DNA of 64,000 bases, taken from Cupriavidus oxalaticus (GTDB taxonomy: Bacteria; Pseudomonadota; Gammaproteobacteria; Burkholderiales; Burkholderiaceae). Where the stretch lies: positions 2,852,001 to 2,916,000 of the forward strand of contig NZ_CP038635.1 of NCBI RefSeq assembly GCF_004768545.1, read 5' to 3'. Below are positions 1-9,460 of the stretch, piece by piece (position 1 is the first letter of the stretch; each line of letters starts with the position of its first letter). Made by a program: the position numbers and the translations under genes. The notes beneath the pieces were generated by a model. The model was not told the DNA's origin. It searched no databases and was given only the letters and a program-made list of their open reading frames with translations.

Positions 1-231
1 CGCAATGGCCTGCCGCCCGCGGCGCTAGCCGATGTGCTGGTCAAGCTGGAACATCGTGCGGGCGCCGGCGCGCCATCGTCGGCATCGTCGGCATCGTCGG
101 CATCGTCGGCATCGTCGGCATCGTCGGCATCGTCGGCACCGGAGACCGCACCGGAGCGCGGCCAGGACTTCCTGTCGACGCACCCGCATACGCAGGCGCG
201 CATCGACGCACTGCGCCGCGCCGGAAAGTAA
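1..231 (+). CDS. M48-type metallopeptidase, C-terminal fragment (5' end outside window)
   Basis: The frame is open from base 1 and stops at 229-231. The last residues (LSTHPHTQARIDALRRAG) match the usual end of M48/HtpX-like periplasmic metallopeptidases, where the sequence LSTHP followed by an RI..L motif is typical. The catalytic HEXXH part would lie upstream of the window, so the family call rests on the tail alone. Between two short conserved pieces there is a low-complexity insert of seven Ser-Ser-Ala units encoded by a perfect 9-bp tandem repeat (76-138). Such an array can change copy number by slippage without a frameshift. The gene runs toward the leftward lgt gene, 19 bp away. Confidence 0.6.
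   Translation, partial: RNGLPPAALADVLVKLEHRAGAGAPSSASSASSASSASSASSASSAPETAPERGQDFLSTHPHTQARIDALRRAGK
76..138 (+). repeat. 9-bp tandem repeat, seven perfect copies, coding (Ser-Ser-Ala)7
   Basis: The unit TCGTCGGCA occurs seven times without a mismatch. As 9 is a multiple of 3, changes in copy number keep the reading frame and only alter linker length in the peptidase tail. Confidence 0.95.
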
Positions 232-250
232 CCGCCCGCGGCGCCTTGGC

Positions 251-1069
251 TCAGGCCGCCGGCTGCGGCGCGCCCGCGCCCGGCTGGCGCCGGTAGGCCC
301 AGATCACCATCGCGATGCCGGCCAGGATCATCGGCAGGCTCAGCCACTGCCCCATCGACATCTTCAGCGCCAGCAGGCCCAGGAAGCTGTCCGGCTCGCG
401 CGCGAATTCGGCGGCAAAGCGGAACGCGCCATAGCCGATCAGGAACACGCCCGAGACCGCGCCCATCGGCCGCGGCTTGCGCGCGAACAGCCACAGGATG
501 ATGAACAGCGCCACGCCTTCGCCGGCGAACTGGTACAGCTGCGACGGATGGCGCGGGATGTTGTCGCCCGCCTGCGGGAAGATCATGCCCCAGGGCAGGT
601 CGGTCGCGCGGCCCCACAGCTCGCCGTTGATGAAATTGCCGATGCGGCCGGCGGCCAGCCCGCACGGGATCATCGGTGCGATGAAGTCGGTCACCTCCAT
701 CCAGTGGCGGCGGCGCAGCCTGCCGAACAGCCACATGGCCACGATCACGCCGAGAAAGCCGCCGTGGAAGGCCATGCCGCCCTCCCACACCTTGAAGATT
801 TCCATCGGGTGCGACAGGTAGTACGTCGGCTTGTAGAACAGCACATAGCCCAGCCGCCCGCCCAGGATCACGCCCAGCACGCCGAAGAACAGCATGTCGT
901 CGAGGTCGCGCGTGGTCCAGCCCTTGGCCGCCATGTGCGGCTGGCGGATGCGCAGGCGGCCGAACCACAGGAACATGATGAACCCGGCCAGGTACATCAG
1001 CCCGTACCAGCGGATGGCAAGCGGGCCCAGGTGGATGGCAACCGGGTCGAACTGGGGATGGATCAGCAT
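251..1069 (-). CDS. lgt: Prolipoprotein diacylglyceryl transferase
   Basis: This 272-residue inner-membrane enzyme transfers diacylglycerol from phosphatidylglycerol to the lipobox cysteine of prolipoproteins, the first step of lipoprotein maturation. The sequence shows the Lgt signature ([16 protein letters not shown]), several hydrophobic segments and the usual N-terminus ([12 protein letters not shown]). The reading frame is open well upstream, but the conserved N-terminus fixes the start at 1069. The gene follows the LysR gene by 41 bp on the same strand. The partner enzyme LspA is encoded at the far end of the window. Confidence 0.95.
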   Translation of the reverse strand: MLIHPQFDPVAIHLGPLAIRWYGLMYLAGFIMFLWFGRLRIRQPHMAAKGWTTRDLDDMLFFGVLGVILGGRLGYVLFYKPTYYLSHPMEIFKVWEGGMAFHGGFLGVIVAMWLFGRLRRRHWMEVTDFIAPMIPCGLAAGRIGNFINGELWGRATDLPWGMIFPQAGDNIPRHPSQLYQFAGEGVALFIILWLFARKPRPMGAVSGVFLIGYGAFRFAAEFAREPDSFLGLLALKMSMGQWLSLPMILAGIAMVIWAYRRQPGAGAPQPAA

Positions 1070-1110
1070 GTTGGCGTGAATGAAGTTATCGGTATGGGCC
1101 GGCCGCGCGC

Positions 1111-2061
1111 TCAGCGCGGCGCCGCGGCGGCTAAGGTGGCCTCGGTGGCCTCGGTGTCCAGTGCGCCGGCAATCTCGATGAACGACCGCAGCACCGGCGC
1201 GACGCCGGCGCTGCCGCCGTCGCGCCAGGCCAGCCCGGTCTCGATCTGCGGGCCGGACTCGCGCAGCGCCAGGTACGACACGCCGGTGCGCCGGAGGTTG
1301 CACAGCGATGCCGGCACCAGCGCCACGCCCATGCCAGCCGACACCAGGCTGACAATGGTCTGCATCTGGATGGCTTCCTGCGCGATCGCCGGCACCAGGC
1401 CCTCGCGCGCATAGTAGCCCGTAATGATGTCATAAAACGCCGGCGCGCTTCGGCGCGGGAAGATGATCAGCGGTTCGGATGCTGCCTCGCGCAGCGATAC
1501 CTTGCCGTCCTGCGCGAGCCCGCCTGCCGGCCGCCAGCCGTCGGCGACTGCCAGCACCAGCGGTTCGCTGACCAGCGGCAGGTAGGCCAGTCCGGGCGGC
1601 ATCGCAGGCAGCTGTGGCCGGATCACCAGGCCCGCGTCGATCGCGCCTTCCAGCAGCGCTTCGAGCTGGACGTCGCTGGTGGCCTCGCGCAACTGCAGTT
1701 GCACCTCCGGATGACGCGCCCGGAACCGCCGCAGCAGGTCAGGCAGGATGCCGTAGTCGGCGGTGCTGACGAAGGCCAGCGACAGCGAACCCAGCTCGCC
1801 CCGCGCCAGCCGCTGCGCCAGCCCGGGCAGGGCCGCGGCATCGGCCAGCACCCGCCGCACCTCGGGCAGCCACTGCGCGCCGGCCGGTGTCAGCGCCACG
1901 GAGCGCCGCGTGCGCACGAACAGCGGCACGCCAAGTTCCTCCTCCAGCGCCTGGATCTGCTGCGACAGCGGCGGCTGTGTCATCGATAGCCGTTGCGCGG
2001 CCCGGCCGAAATGCAGCTCTTCCGCCACGGTGACGAAGTAACGCAGCTGACGCAGGTCCAA
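1111..2061 (-). CDS. LysR-family transcriptional regulator, TTG start
   Basis: The 316-residue protein has the LysR winged helix-turn-helix at residues 1-60 ([39 protein letters not shown]) and a substrate-binding effector domain. The start is best read as TTG at 2061, giving [16 protein letters not shown] ribosome site lies 5 nt upstream and no ATG or GTG is available near the conserved N-terminus. It is divergent from ilvD across 150 bp of AT-rich DNA, the classical LysR arrangement, so control of ilvD or of its own gene is plausible. The effector is not known. The C-terminus ends in a small TEATEAT repeat. Confidence 0.85.
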   Translation of the reverse strand: MDLRQLRYFVTVAEELHFGRAAQRLSMTQPPLSQQIQALEEELGVPLFVRTRRSVALTPAGAQWLPEVRRVLADAAALPGLAQRLARGELGSLSLAFVSTADYGILPDLLRRFRARHPEVQLQLREATSDVQLEALLEGAIDAGLVIRPQLPAMPPGLAYLPLVSEPLVLAVADGWRPAGGLAQDGKVSLREAASEPLIIFPRRSAPAFYDIITGYYAREGLVPAIAQEAIQMQTIVSLVSAGMGVALVPASLCNLRRTGVSYLALRESGPQIETGLAWRDGGSAGVAPVLRSFIEIAGALDTEATEATLAAAAPR

Positions 2062-2211
2062 GACGCCTCCTGATATTTTTTTCGACTCAATAGAGGGAAA
2101 ATAATATATTTGACACTCCAAAATGCAAGGGGCATGCTTTCCGGCACAACATCGGCTGCCCGCGTGACAGCGCACAACTCCGCGGCGCCGGACATCCCCC
2201 GGAGACCCACC
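2062..2211. promoter_or_regulatory. Divergent LysR/ilvD intergenic control region
   Basis: The stretch around 2071-2120 is markedly AT-rich against the high-GC background. A TTGACA element on the plus strand at 2110-2115 faces ilvD, with only a poor -10 (CATGCT) 17 bp downstream, as is common for activator-dependent promoters. The AT-rich block with TATATT/TATTAT on the minus strand probably serves the LysR gene. The exact LysR box was not resolved. Confidence 0.45.
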
Positions 2212-3885
2212 ATGGCATTCAACAAACGCTCGCAGAACATCACCCAAGGCGTGGCGCGTTCCCCCAACCGCTCGATGTACTACGCCCTCGGCTACAAGAA
2301 GGAAGACTTCGACAAGCCGATGGTGGGCATCGCCAACGGTCACTCGACGATCACGCCGTGCAATGCCGGCCTGCAGCGCCTGGCCGACGCGGCGATCGAC
2401 GCGGTCAAGGCGTCCGGCGCCAACCCGCAGGTGTTCGGCACGCCGACCATCTCGGACGGCATGTCGATGGGCACCGAGGGGATGAAGTACTCCCTGATCT
2501 CGCGCGAGGTCATCGCCGACTGCATCGAGACCGCGGCGCAGGGCCAGTGGATGGACGGCGTGGTCGTGATCGGCGGCTGCGACAAGAACATGCCCGGCGG
2601 CATGATCGCGCTGGCACGCACCAACGTGCCGGGCATCTATGTCTATGGCGGCACCATCAAGCCGGGCAACTGGAAGGGCAAGGACCTGACCATCGTGTCG
2701 TCGTTCGAAGCCGTAGGCGAATTCACCGCCGGCCGCATGAGCCAGGAAGACTTCGAGGGCGTCGAACAGCACGCCTGCCCGTCTACCGGCTCGTGCGGCG
2801 GCATGTACACCGCAAACACGATGAGTTCGTCGTTCGAGGCGCTGGGCATGTCGCTGCTGTACTCGTCGACCATGGCCAACCCGGACCAGGAGAAGGTCGA
2901 CAGCGCGGCGGAATCTGCGCGCGTGCTGGTCGAGGCGATCAAGAAGGACATCAAGCCGCGTGACATCATCACGCGCCAGTCGATCGAGAATGCCGTGGCG
3001 CTGATCATGGCCACCGGAGGCTCGACCAACGCGGTGCTGCACTACCTCGCCATCGCGCATTCGGCGGAAGTCGAATGGACCATCGAGGACTTCGAGCGCA
3101 TCCGCCGCAAGGTGCCGGTGATCTGCAACCTGAAGCCTTCGGGGCAATACGTGGCCACCGACCTGCACAAGGCGGGCGGCATCCCGCAGGTCATGAAGAT
3201 CCTGCTCAAGGCCGGCCTGCTGCATGGCGACTGCCTGACCATTACCGGCCGCACGCTGGCCGAAGAACTCGAACACGTGCCAGACACCCCGCGTGCCGAC
3301 CAGGATGTGATCCTGCCGATCGAAAAAGCGCTCTACAAGGAAGGCCACCTTGCCATCCTGAAGGGCAACCTGGCCGAGGAAGGCGCCGTCGCCAAGATCA
3401 CCGGGCTCAAGAACCCGGTCATCACCGGCCCGGCGCGCGTGTTCGAGGACGAGCAGAGCGCGATGGAAGCCATCCTGGCCGACAAGATCAACGCCGGCGA
3501 CGTGCTGGTGCTGCGCTACCTCGGCCCCAAGGGCGGCCCGGGCATGCCGGAAATGCTGGCGCCGACCTCGGCCATCATCGGCAAGGGACTGGGCGAGTCG
3601 GTCGGGTTTATCACCGATGGCCGCTTTTCGGGTGGTACCTGGGGCATGGTGGTCGGCCACGTCGCGCCTGAGGCGGCGGTGGGCGGCACGATCGCGCTGG
3701 TGCAGGAAGGGGACTCGATCACCATCGACGCGCACAAGCTGCTGCTGCAGCTGAACGTGCCGGAGGAAGAGCTGGCGAAGCGGCGTGCCGACTGGAAGGC
3801 GCCGGCGCCGCGCTATACGCGTGGGGTGCTGGCGAAGTTTTCGAAGCTGGCGTCGACGGCCAGCAAGGGTGCAGTGACGGATTGA
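2212..3885 (+). CDS. ilvD: Dihydroxy-acid dehydratase
   Basis: This 557-residue iron-sulfur enzyme dehydrates 2,3-dihydroxyisovalerate and 2,3-dihydroxy-3-methylvalerate in the common branched-chain amino acid pathway. Cysteines of the cluster-binding type are visible at residue 50, at 123 in CDKNMPGG and at 195 in the [16 protein letters not shown] motif. The C-terminal [11 protein letters not shown] carries the conserved serine region. The start at 2212 ([13 protein letters not shown]) has GGAGA 6 nt upstream. An in-frame ATG at 2133 and the frame opening at 2110 lack family support. A strong terminator follows at 3905. Confidence 0.97.
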   Translation: MAFNKRSQNITQGVARSPNRSMYYALGYKKEDFDKPMVGIANGHSTITPCNAGLQRLADAAIDAVKASGANPQVFGTPTISDGMSMGTEGMKYSLISREVIADCIETAAQGQWMDGVVVIGGCDKNMPGGMIALARTNVPGIYVYGGTIKPGNWKGKDLTIVSSFEAVGEFTAGRMSQEDFEGVEQHACPSTGSCGGMYTANTMSSSFEALGMSLLYSSTMANPDQEKVDSAAESARVLVEAIKKDIKPRDIITRQSIENAVALIMATGGSTNAVLHYLAIAHSAEVEWTIEDFERIRRKVPVICNLKPSGQYVATDLHKAGGIPQVMKILLKAGLLHGDCLTITGRTLAEELEHVPDTPRADQDVILPIEKALYKEGHLAILKGNLAEEGAVAKITGLKNPVITGPARVFEDEQSAMEAILADKINAGDVLVLRYLGPKGGPGMPEMLAPTSAIIGKGLGESVGFITDGRFSGGTWGMVVGHVAPEAAVGGTIALVQEGDSITIDAHKLLLQLNVPEEELAKRRADWKAPAPRYTRGVLAKFSKLASTASKGAVTD

Positions 3886-3904
3886 GGCGCACTTGCCGGA
3901 TGAG

Positions 3905-3932
3905 AAAAGCCCGCAATCCCGCGGGCTTTTTT
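3905..3932. terminator. Bidirectional intrinsic terminator between ilvD and DUF2486 gene
   Basis: An AAAAGCCCGC / GCGGGCTTTT stem with a 6-nt loop, followed by TTTTTT on the plus side and with A residues on the other side, ends ilvD and probably also the leftward pepA-holC-DUF2486 unit. Confidence 0.9.
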
Positions 3933-3985
3933 GTTGGCTGAGGCGTCTTGCATGCCGGCCGCGCCAAGGGGGGCGATGGCTCGCT

Positions 3986-4474
3986 TCAATCCCCGCCCGG
4001 CGTCCGCTCGATCTCCTCCAGCGTGGCGTCCAGCCACTCCACCAGCCGGGCCTCCAGCGACTGCGTCAGCTCGCTGGCGAGCTGCGCCGTCAGCGGCGCC
4101 AGCCGCGCCTGCAGCGTGGCTTCGGTATGGGCCTCGACCACCTGCGGCCACTCGGTGCGAAAGCGCAGCATCACGCGCGACAGCAGCTCGCTGCGCATGG
4201 CGCGCAGGTCGTCCTCGCCGGGATCGGTCGCCCCTGCCGGGGCTTGCGGCGCCGCTGCTTCGGCCTGCGGCTCCGCGCTATCGCCAGTATCGCCCACATG
4301 CATGACCATGCCGGATTCGGCCATGCCGAAGGTATCGATGACGCCCTCCTGCGTAGCGGCCTGCGGCTGCGCCGCCGATTCCGCATCCGGCAGTTCGACC
4401 ACCTCCGTCAGCAGCGGAATGCTGTCGTTGGGCCCCGGCCGCGGAATCACCCGCGATGTGGTGCGTTCGCTCAT
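3986..4474 (-). CDS. DUF2486 family protein
   Basis: The protein has 162 residues and begins MSERTTSRVIPRPGPNDSIP. It resembles the DUF2486 proteins found downstream of holC in Burkholderiales (recognised from the N-terminal IPLLTEVV pattern). The middle is Ala/Gln/Glu-rich and low-complexity, and the C-terminal 70 residues are predicted helical (ELTQSLEARLVEWLDATLEEIE). No enzymatic motif or signal peptide is visible. Its ATG overlaps the holC stop by 4 nt, so the two are translationally coupled. Function is unknown. Confidence 0.7.
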   Translation of the reverse strand: MSERTTSRVIPRPGPNDSIPLLTEVVELPDAESAAQPQAATQEGVIDTFGMAESGMVMHVGDTGDSAEPQAEAAAPQAPAGATDPGEDDLRAMRSELLSRVMLRFRTEWPQVVEAHTEATLQARLAPLTAQLASELTQSLEARLVEWLDATLEEIERTPGGD

Positions 4475-4905
4475 GCTGCGTCTCCCTTGGGCTGGCCGAT
4501 ATCGTGATGCGTCAGCGGATAGCCGCGTTCGCGGTAGAAGCGGTAGCGCTGGCGGCCGGCTTCGCGGGCGGCGTCGCCGGACCCCACCACTTCAATCAGG
4601 CGTTCGAAACTGGCGAATTGCGCCGGCGGCTGGTCGGACACGTTGATCAGCAGCTGGTGGTGCGGCACGCCTTCGGTGGTGGCGGCCAGCAGGATCGGCG
4701 TGACCGCCGCATTGGGGTGTTCAAGCCCGCAATGCGGCAGGAAATCCAGCGCCGAAAAGGTCCACAGGCGCGCATCCAGGTCCGCCAGCTGCGCCGGCGT
4801 GCCGTGGATCACTACCTTCTGGCCGGCGCCGTAGGCCTTGCGGACCAGCCGGCAGACATAGCCGAGCAGGTCCGGCACGTTGCTGTGGAAGTCGATGCGC
4901 GTCAT
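4471..4905 (-). CDS. holC: DNA polymerase III chi subunit
   Basis: The 144-residue protein matches HolC: MTRIDFHSNVPDLLGYVCRLVRKAY at the start, a central LWTFSALDFLPHC region and VSDQPPAQFASFERLIEVV near the end. Chi joins psi to the clamp loader and contacts single-strand-binding protein. The order pepA-holC is conserved widely in proteobacteria; here holC lies 43 bp after pepA and overlaps the DUF2486 gene. No holD is visible in the window. Confidence 0.92.
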   Translation of the reverse strand: MTRIDFHSNVPDLLGYVCRLVRKAYGAGQKVVIHGTPAQLADLDARLWTFSALDFLPHCGLEHPNAAVTPILLAATTEGVPHHQLLINVSDQPPAQFASFERLIEVVGSGDAAREAGRQRYRFYRERGYPLTHHDIGQPKGDAA

Positions 4906-4948
4906 GGGCGTTTGCTGCTTGCGTTGCCGGGGTGGCTGACTGCAGCCG

Positions 4949-6487
4949 TCAGGCCGCGCGGTCCATCAGGAACTGCGTCAGCAGCGGCACCGGGCGGCCG
5001 GTGGCGCCCTTGGCCGCACCGCTCTTCCAGGCGGTGCCGGCGATGTCCAGGTGGGCCCAGTCGTACTTCTCGGTAAAGCGCGACAGGAAGCAGGCCGCGG
5101 TCACGCTGCCCGCCGGGCGCCCGCCGATATTGGCCATGTCGGCGAAGTTGGACTTGAGCTGGTCCTGGTACTCGTCATCGAGCGGCATGCGCCAGGCGGT
5201 ATCCATGGCATGGCGGCCGGCCTGCAGCAGCTGGTCGGCCAGCATGTCGGAGCGCGAGTACAGGCCGCTGTTCTGGTGGCCCAGCGCGATGATGCAGGCG
5301 CCGGTCAGCGTGGCCACGTCGATCACCGCGGCCGGCTTGAAGCGCTCGACGTAGGTCAGCGCGTCGCAGAGGATCAGGCGGCCCTCGGCGTCGGTGTTCA
5401 GGATCTCGATGGTCTGGCCCGACATGCTGGTGACGACATCGCCCGGCTTGGTGGCGACGCCGCTGGGCATGTTCTCGCAGGTCGGCACCACGGCCACGAC
5501 GTTGAGCTTCAGGCCCATCTCGGCCACGGCCTGGATGGTGCCCAGCACCGAGGCGGCGCCGCACATGTCGTACTTCATCTCGTCCATGCCCTCGCCCGGC
5601 TTGAGCGAGATGCCGCCGGTGTCGAAGGTGATGCCCTTGCCCACCAGCACCACCGGCGCCTGCTTGGCACCGGCGCCGTCATAGCGCAGCACGATGAACT
5701 GCGGCGGCTCCTCGCTGCCCTTGGTCACGGCCAGGAAGGCGCCCATGTTGAGCGCCTCGATCTGCTTGCGGCCCAGCACTTCGGCCTTGAGCTTGTGGCG
5801 CTTGGCGATGCTGCGCGCGGCATTGGCCAGGTAGGTCGGGGTGCAGATATTGGACGGCAGGTTGCCCAGGTCACGCGTCACTTCCATGCCGTTGGCGATG
5901 GCGGTGCCGCGCACAGCGGCCTGGGTGGCGGCGCGGGCGTCGCTGCTGTCGACCGCGATCACGACCTTGCGCAGCGACGACTTGTCGGCGCCGTTGGGCT
6001 TGCCGTTGGCATTGGCGCGCTTCAGGCCGGGGTGGCGCTCGAGCAACCGGTAGCCGGCGTCGCGCACCAGCGTGATGGTGCTGATGATGGCCCACGAAAC
6101 GTCGCGCTGCTGCGGCGCCTGCTGCGCCAGGCACCACAGCGCGGTGGTGGCGCGCGTGGACGACAAGGCACGCACCGCGGTGCGCACGGCGTCGGCAAAG
6201 GCCTTGTCCGAGAACTCGGCTTCCTTGCCCAGGCCCACCAGCAGCACGCGCGCGGCGCCGACGCCGGCCACTTCGTGCAGCATCAGGTGGGTGCCGCGCT
6301 TGCCTTCGAAGTCGCCCTGCTTGACCAGCCGCGCCACCAAGCCCTTGGTGGCCGTATCCAGCGCCTTGGCCACGCCGGCCAGGTTCTGGCCCTCGAACAG
6401 GCCGACCACGAGGCAGTCGGTCTTGGTCGCCAGGAAACCATTTTGGCCGGCTTTGCTCAAATCAAGGGCTTTTGTGCTAAATTCCAT
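4949..6487 (-). CDS. pepA: Cytosol (leucyl) aminopeptidase, M17 family
   Basis: The 512-residue protein hydrolyses N-terminal residues from peptides and in E. coli also binds DNA. The C-terminal catalytic domain shows [16 protein letters not shown] and the [16 protein letters not shown] signature that supplies metal ligands and catalytic residues. The start at 6487 ([14 protein letters not shown]) has a GGAAGGA ribosome site; an upstream in-frame start at 6529 lacks family support. It is divergent from lptF over 187 bp, as in E. coli, and is the first gene of a pepA-holC-DUF2486 unit. Confidence 0.96.
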   Translation of the reverse strand: MEFSTKALDLSKAGQNGFLATKTDCLVVGLFEGQNLAGVAKALDTATKGLVARLVKQGDFEGKRGTHLMLHEVAGVGAARVLLVGLGKEAEFSDKAFADAVRTAVRALSSTRATTALWCLAQQAPQQRDVSWAIISTITLVRDAGYRLLERHPGLKRANANGKPNGADKSSLRKVVIAVDSSDARAATQAAVRGTAIANGMEVTRDLGNLPSNICTPTYLANAARSIAKRHKLKAEVLGRKQIEALNMGAFLAVTKGSEEPPQFIVLRYDGAGAKQAPVVLVGKGITFDTGGISLKPGEGMDEMKYDMCGAASVLGTIQAVAEMGLKLNVVAVVPTCENMPSGVATKPGDVVTSMSGQTIEILNTDAEGRLILCDALTYVERFKPAAVIDVATLTGACIIALGHQNSGLYSRSDMLADQLLQAGRHAMDTAWRMPLDDEYQDQLKSNFADMANIGGRPAGSVTAACFLSRFTEKYDWAHLDIAGTAWKSGAAKGATGRPVPLLTQFLMDRAA

Positions 6488-6674
6488 CGCGCTTCCTTCC
6501 AGGGGCTCGTTAGACACGAAAGCCTCCATTATCCGCGATTTTTACCCCGCGACCTGCCGCCGCTGATACGCCCCGGCCACGCTGACAGCCAGTTGTGCTG
6601 CCAGCCCGCTGTTCTGCCAGGCACCTCGCACGGCACATCGCCCGCTCCGGCCGGCAGCCCGGAACCGAACCCGC

Positions 6675-7802
6675 ATGATCCTTCAACAAGCCCTGCGACG
6701 CGAGCTCGCCTACACCGCCGGGGCGGTGTTCCTGGTGATGCTGACCTTCATGCTCACGTCGCTCGTGATCCGCATCCTGGGATTGGCCGCCAACGGCAAG
6801 GCCAGTCCCAACGACGTGCTGATGCTGATCGGCCTGGCCACCATCGGCTACCTGTCCATCCTGCTGTCGGCCACCCTGTTTATCTCGACCCTGATCGTGC
6901 TCACGCGCTGGTACAAGGATTCGGAGATGGTGGTGTGGTTCTCGGCCGGCATCTCGCTGCGCGACCTGGTCAAGCCGGTGCTGCAGTTCGCCGCGCCGTT
7001 CATCGTGCTGGCGCTGCTGCTGGGCATGTTCGCGTGGCCGTGGGCCAACCAGCAGAGCGCGCTGTTCCGCGACCGCTTCGAGCAGCGCGGGGTGATGTCG
7101 ATGATCGCCGCCGGCCGCTTCATCGAGCCGGCCAAGGCCAACTACGTGCTGTTCATCGAGGGCATGGACCCCGGCATGAAGTTCGCGCGCAATGTCTTCG
7201 TCGCCAATGCCGAGGCCGACAAGATCGGCGTGGCGCTGGCGCACCAGGGCAAGTTCGAGACCATGCCCAATGGCGACCGCCTGGTGGTGATGGAGAACGG
7301 CCGCCGCTATTCCGGCACGCCCGGCCAGATCGACTACCGCATCGTCGAGTTCGAACGCTACGCGGTCAAGGTGGACAGCAAGCCGCCCGAGTCCGAGGCC
7401 AAGTTGCCGCCCAAGAGCCGCGACACCATCGAGCTGATCCGCAACCCCACGCGCGAGAACCTGGGCGAGCTGATCTGGCGTATCTCGCTGCCGATCCTGG
7501 CGTTTAACTTCGTGATGATCGCGATCCCCCTGGCCTATGTGAACCCGCGCCTGGGCCGCTATACCCCGCTGGTGTTCGCGGTGCTGATCTACCTGACCTA
7601 CAGCAACCTGGTCAACCTGACGCAGTCCTGGGTGCGCAACGGCTCGGTGCCGTTCTGGCTGGCCTGGTGGCCGATCCACCTGACGGTGTTCCTGGGGGCG
7701 CTGATGCTGTTCCGCTACCGGCAGAACCGCAGCCTGGGCGGCTGGCGCGCCGTGTTCGGCCTGAAACGGCGCAATGCCGCCACCAGCGGGAGCCAGGCAT
7801 GA
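6675..7802 (+). CDS. lptF: Lipopolysaccharide export permease LptF
   Basis: The 375-residue membrane protein belongs to the YjgP/YjgQ family: MILQQALRRELAYTAGAVFLVM at the start, TM segments at both ends and a large periplasmic beta-jellyroll region in the middle (about 130-270). With LptG and LptB it extracts LPS from the inner membrane and passes it to LptC and LptA. It overlaps lptG by 4 nt (ATGA). LptB, LptA and LptC are not in the window. Confidence 0.93.
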   Translation: MILQQALRRELAYTAGAVFLVMLTFMLTSLVIRILGLAANGKASPNDVLMLIGLATIGYLSILLSATLFISTLIVLTRWYKDSEMVVWFSAGISLRDLVKPVLQFAAPFIVLALLLGMFAWPWANQQSALFRDRFEQRGVMSMIAAGRFIEPAKANYVLFIEGMDPGMKFARNVFVANAEADKIGVALAHQGKFETMPNGDRLVVMENGRRYSGTPGQIDYRIVEFERYAVKVDSKPPESEAKLPPKSRDTIELIRNPTRENLGELIWRISLPILAFNFVMIAIPLAYVNPRLGRYTPLVFAVLIYLTYSNLVNLTQSWVRNGSVPFWLAWWPIHLTVFLGALMLFRYRQNRSLGGWRAVFGLKRRNAATSGSQA

Positions 7803-8968
7803 GGATCCTGCGCGTCTATGAACGCTACTTCGGGCGGCTGGTCTATAGCGTGTTCGCCTTCATCCTGTTCGCGGTGCTGTCGCTGTTCGTGTTCTTCGAC
7901 ATGCTCAACGAGCTGGAGAACGTCAACGCCCAGTACACCTCGCTGGTGGCGCTGTTCCACGTGCTGCTGCAGGCCCCTACCCGGGTCTACGAGGTGCTGC
8001 CGATCGCGGTGCTGATCAGTGCGATCTACGTGTTCTCGCAGCTGGCCAGCCAGTCCGAGTTCACCATCTTCCGTGTCGCCGGCCTGAATACGCGGCAGGC
8101 GCTGTTCTCGCTGTTCAAGCTGGCGGTGCCGCTGGCGATCGTGACCTTTCTCTTCGGCGAGTTCATCGGCCCGCGCGCGGAGCAGTATGCGCAGAAGCTC
8201 AAGCTCGAGGCGATCGGCGCGACGGTATCGGCGGGCTTCCGTTCCGGCGTCTGGGTCAAGGACCGCGACCAGGATCCGGCCGGCGGCGGCGAGATCACCC
8301 GCTTCGTCAACGTGGCGGGGCTGCGCCCGGACCAGACCATCACCGGCATCACCATCTACGAATTCGACCCGCAATACCGCCTGCGCGTGATCCGCGTGGC
8401 CAACGAAGGCCGCTACCAGGGCGGCCAGGCGTGGGAACTGCAAGGGGTCAGCGAGACGCGCTTTACCGAGCTGATGCCGCAGGCCGATCCGGCCAAGCCC
8501 GCGCCGCCGCGTGATGCACTGGCGCCGGATTTCCGCGCCGAGCAGCTCAAATTCCCGCGCGTGGCGATGCACTCGGAGCTGACACCGCAGATCCTGTCGG
8601 TGCTGCTGGTGACGCCGGAGCGGATGTCGACGCTGGACCTGTTCCGCTATATCCGCCACCTGCGCGACAACAAGCAGGACACGCAGCGCTACGAGATCGC
8701 GTTCTGGAAAAAGGTGATCTACCCGCTGACGCTGTTCGTGATGGTGGCGCTGGCCCTGCCCTTTGCCTACCTGCACGCGCGTGCCGGGGCGGTGGGCGTG
8801 AAGGTGTTCGGCGGCATCATGCTGGGGCTGTCGTTCCACCTGTCGAATACGCTGTTCTCGCACGTCGGCCTGCTGCATACCTGGCCGCCGATCATCTCCG
8901 CGCTGGTGCCAGGCACGCTTTACCTGACGGTGGCGCTGCTGGCGCTGCGCTGGGTCGACCGGCACTGA
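7799..8968 (+). CDS. lptG: Lipopolysaccharide export permease LptG
   Basis: The 389-residue second permease subunit of the LPS exporter starts MRILRVYERYFGRLVYSVF, typical of LptG. It has N-terminal TM segments, a periplasmic domain (about 140-290) and C-terminal TM segments (YPLTLFVMVALALPFAYLHARAGAVGVKVFGG). The start at 7799 is set by the ATGA overlap with lptF; the frame is open further upstream. cbiX follows 8 bp downstream, so it is probably co-transcribed. Confidence 0.94.
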   Translation: MRILRVYERYFGRLVYSVFAFILFAVLSLFVFFDMLNELENVNAQYTSLVALFHVLLQAPTRVYEVLPIAVLISAIYVFSQLASQSEFTIFRVAGLNTRQALFSLFKLAVPLAIVTFLFGEFIGPRAEQYAQKLKLEAIGATVSAGFRSGVWVKDRDQDPAGGGEITRFVNVAGLRPDQTITGITIYEFDPQYRLRVIRVANEGRYQGGQAWELQGVSETRFTELMPQADPAKPAPPRDALAPDFRAEQLKFPRVAMHSELTPQILSVLLVTPERMSTLDLFRYIRHLRDNKQDTQRYEIAFWKKVIYPLTLFVMVALALPFAYLHARAGAVGVKVFGGIMLGLSFHLSNTLFSHVGLLHTWPPIISALVPGTLYLTVALLALRWVDRH

Positions 8969-8976
8969 GGACGGCC

Positions 8977-9375
8977 ATGGCAGCTTCCGGTCGTGCCCTG
9001 GTCCTGTTCGCACACGGCGCGCGCGATGCGCGCTGGCGCGAGCCGTTCGAGCGGCTGCAGCAGAAGCTGGTTGCCGCCCTGCCCGGCTGCGAAGTGCGGC
9101 TGTCGTTCCTGGAACTGATGTCGCCCCTGCTGCCGGATACGCTGGCGGAACTTGCCGCGGGCGGCGTGGCCGAGGTCACCGTGGTGCCGGTGTTCTTTGG
9201 CCAGGGCGGCCATATCCGGCGCGACCTGCCTGCCCTTCTCGACCAGTGCCGGCAGGCCCATCCTGGCCTGCAGCTTCACTGCGCGGCCGCGGTCGGCGAG
9301 TCCGATGCGGTGCTGGATGCGATCGCGGCTTACTGCATGGCGTCGCTGCCGGGCGCGGATCGCGCACAGCCCTGA
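8977..9375 (+). CDS. cbiX: CbiX/SirB-type sirohydrochlorin chelatase
   Basis: The 132-residue protein is a single-domain class II chelatase with the N-terminal LVLFAHGARDARW (catalytic His in the HGA motif) and VVPVFFGQGGHIRRDLP (second metal-ligand His). Proteins of this size insert iron or cobalt into sirohydrochlorin. Convergent cobA and the sulfite reductase operon next door argue for iron and siroheme; this is inference from context. Translation probably follows that of lptG (8 bp gap, GAGG site). Confidence 0.85.
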   Translation: MAASGRALVLFAHGARDARWREPFERLQQKLVAALPGCEVRLSFLELMSPLLPDTLAELAAGGVAEVTVVPVFFGQGGHIRRDLPALLDQCRQAHPGLQLHCAAAVGESDAVLDAIAAYCMASLPGADRAQP

Positions 9376-9402
9376 GCGGCACCTTGCCTCGAATCAATGA
9401 AA

Positions 9403-9436
9403 AAAGCCCCGTGCCGGCATACCGGCACGGGGCTTT
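9403..9436. terminator. Bidirectional terminator between cbiX and cobA
   Basis: A perfect 15-bp stem (AAAGCCCCGTGCCGG, 9403-9417, paired with 9422-9436) around a CATA loop, with A and T runs on the respective sides, separates the convergent genes. Confidence 0.92.
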
Positions 9437-9460
9437 GTCATTCTGGCGTGCGCTTGTGGC

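Noticed and set aside
76..138. Tandem repeat considered as a CRISPR array
   Set aside because: The units are 9 bp with no spacers and lie inside a coding frame.
5051..7507. An 818-codon plus-strand frame opposite pepA and across lptF
   Set aside because: The composition is that of an antisense shadow (His/Gly/Ala/Arg runs) and it conflicts with two conserved genes on either side of a promoter region.
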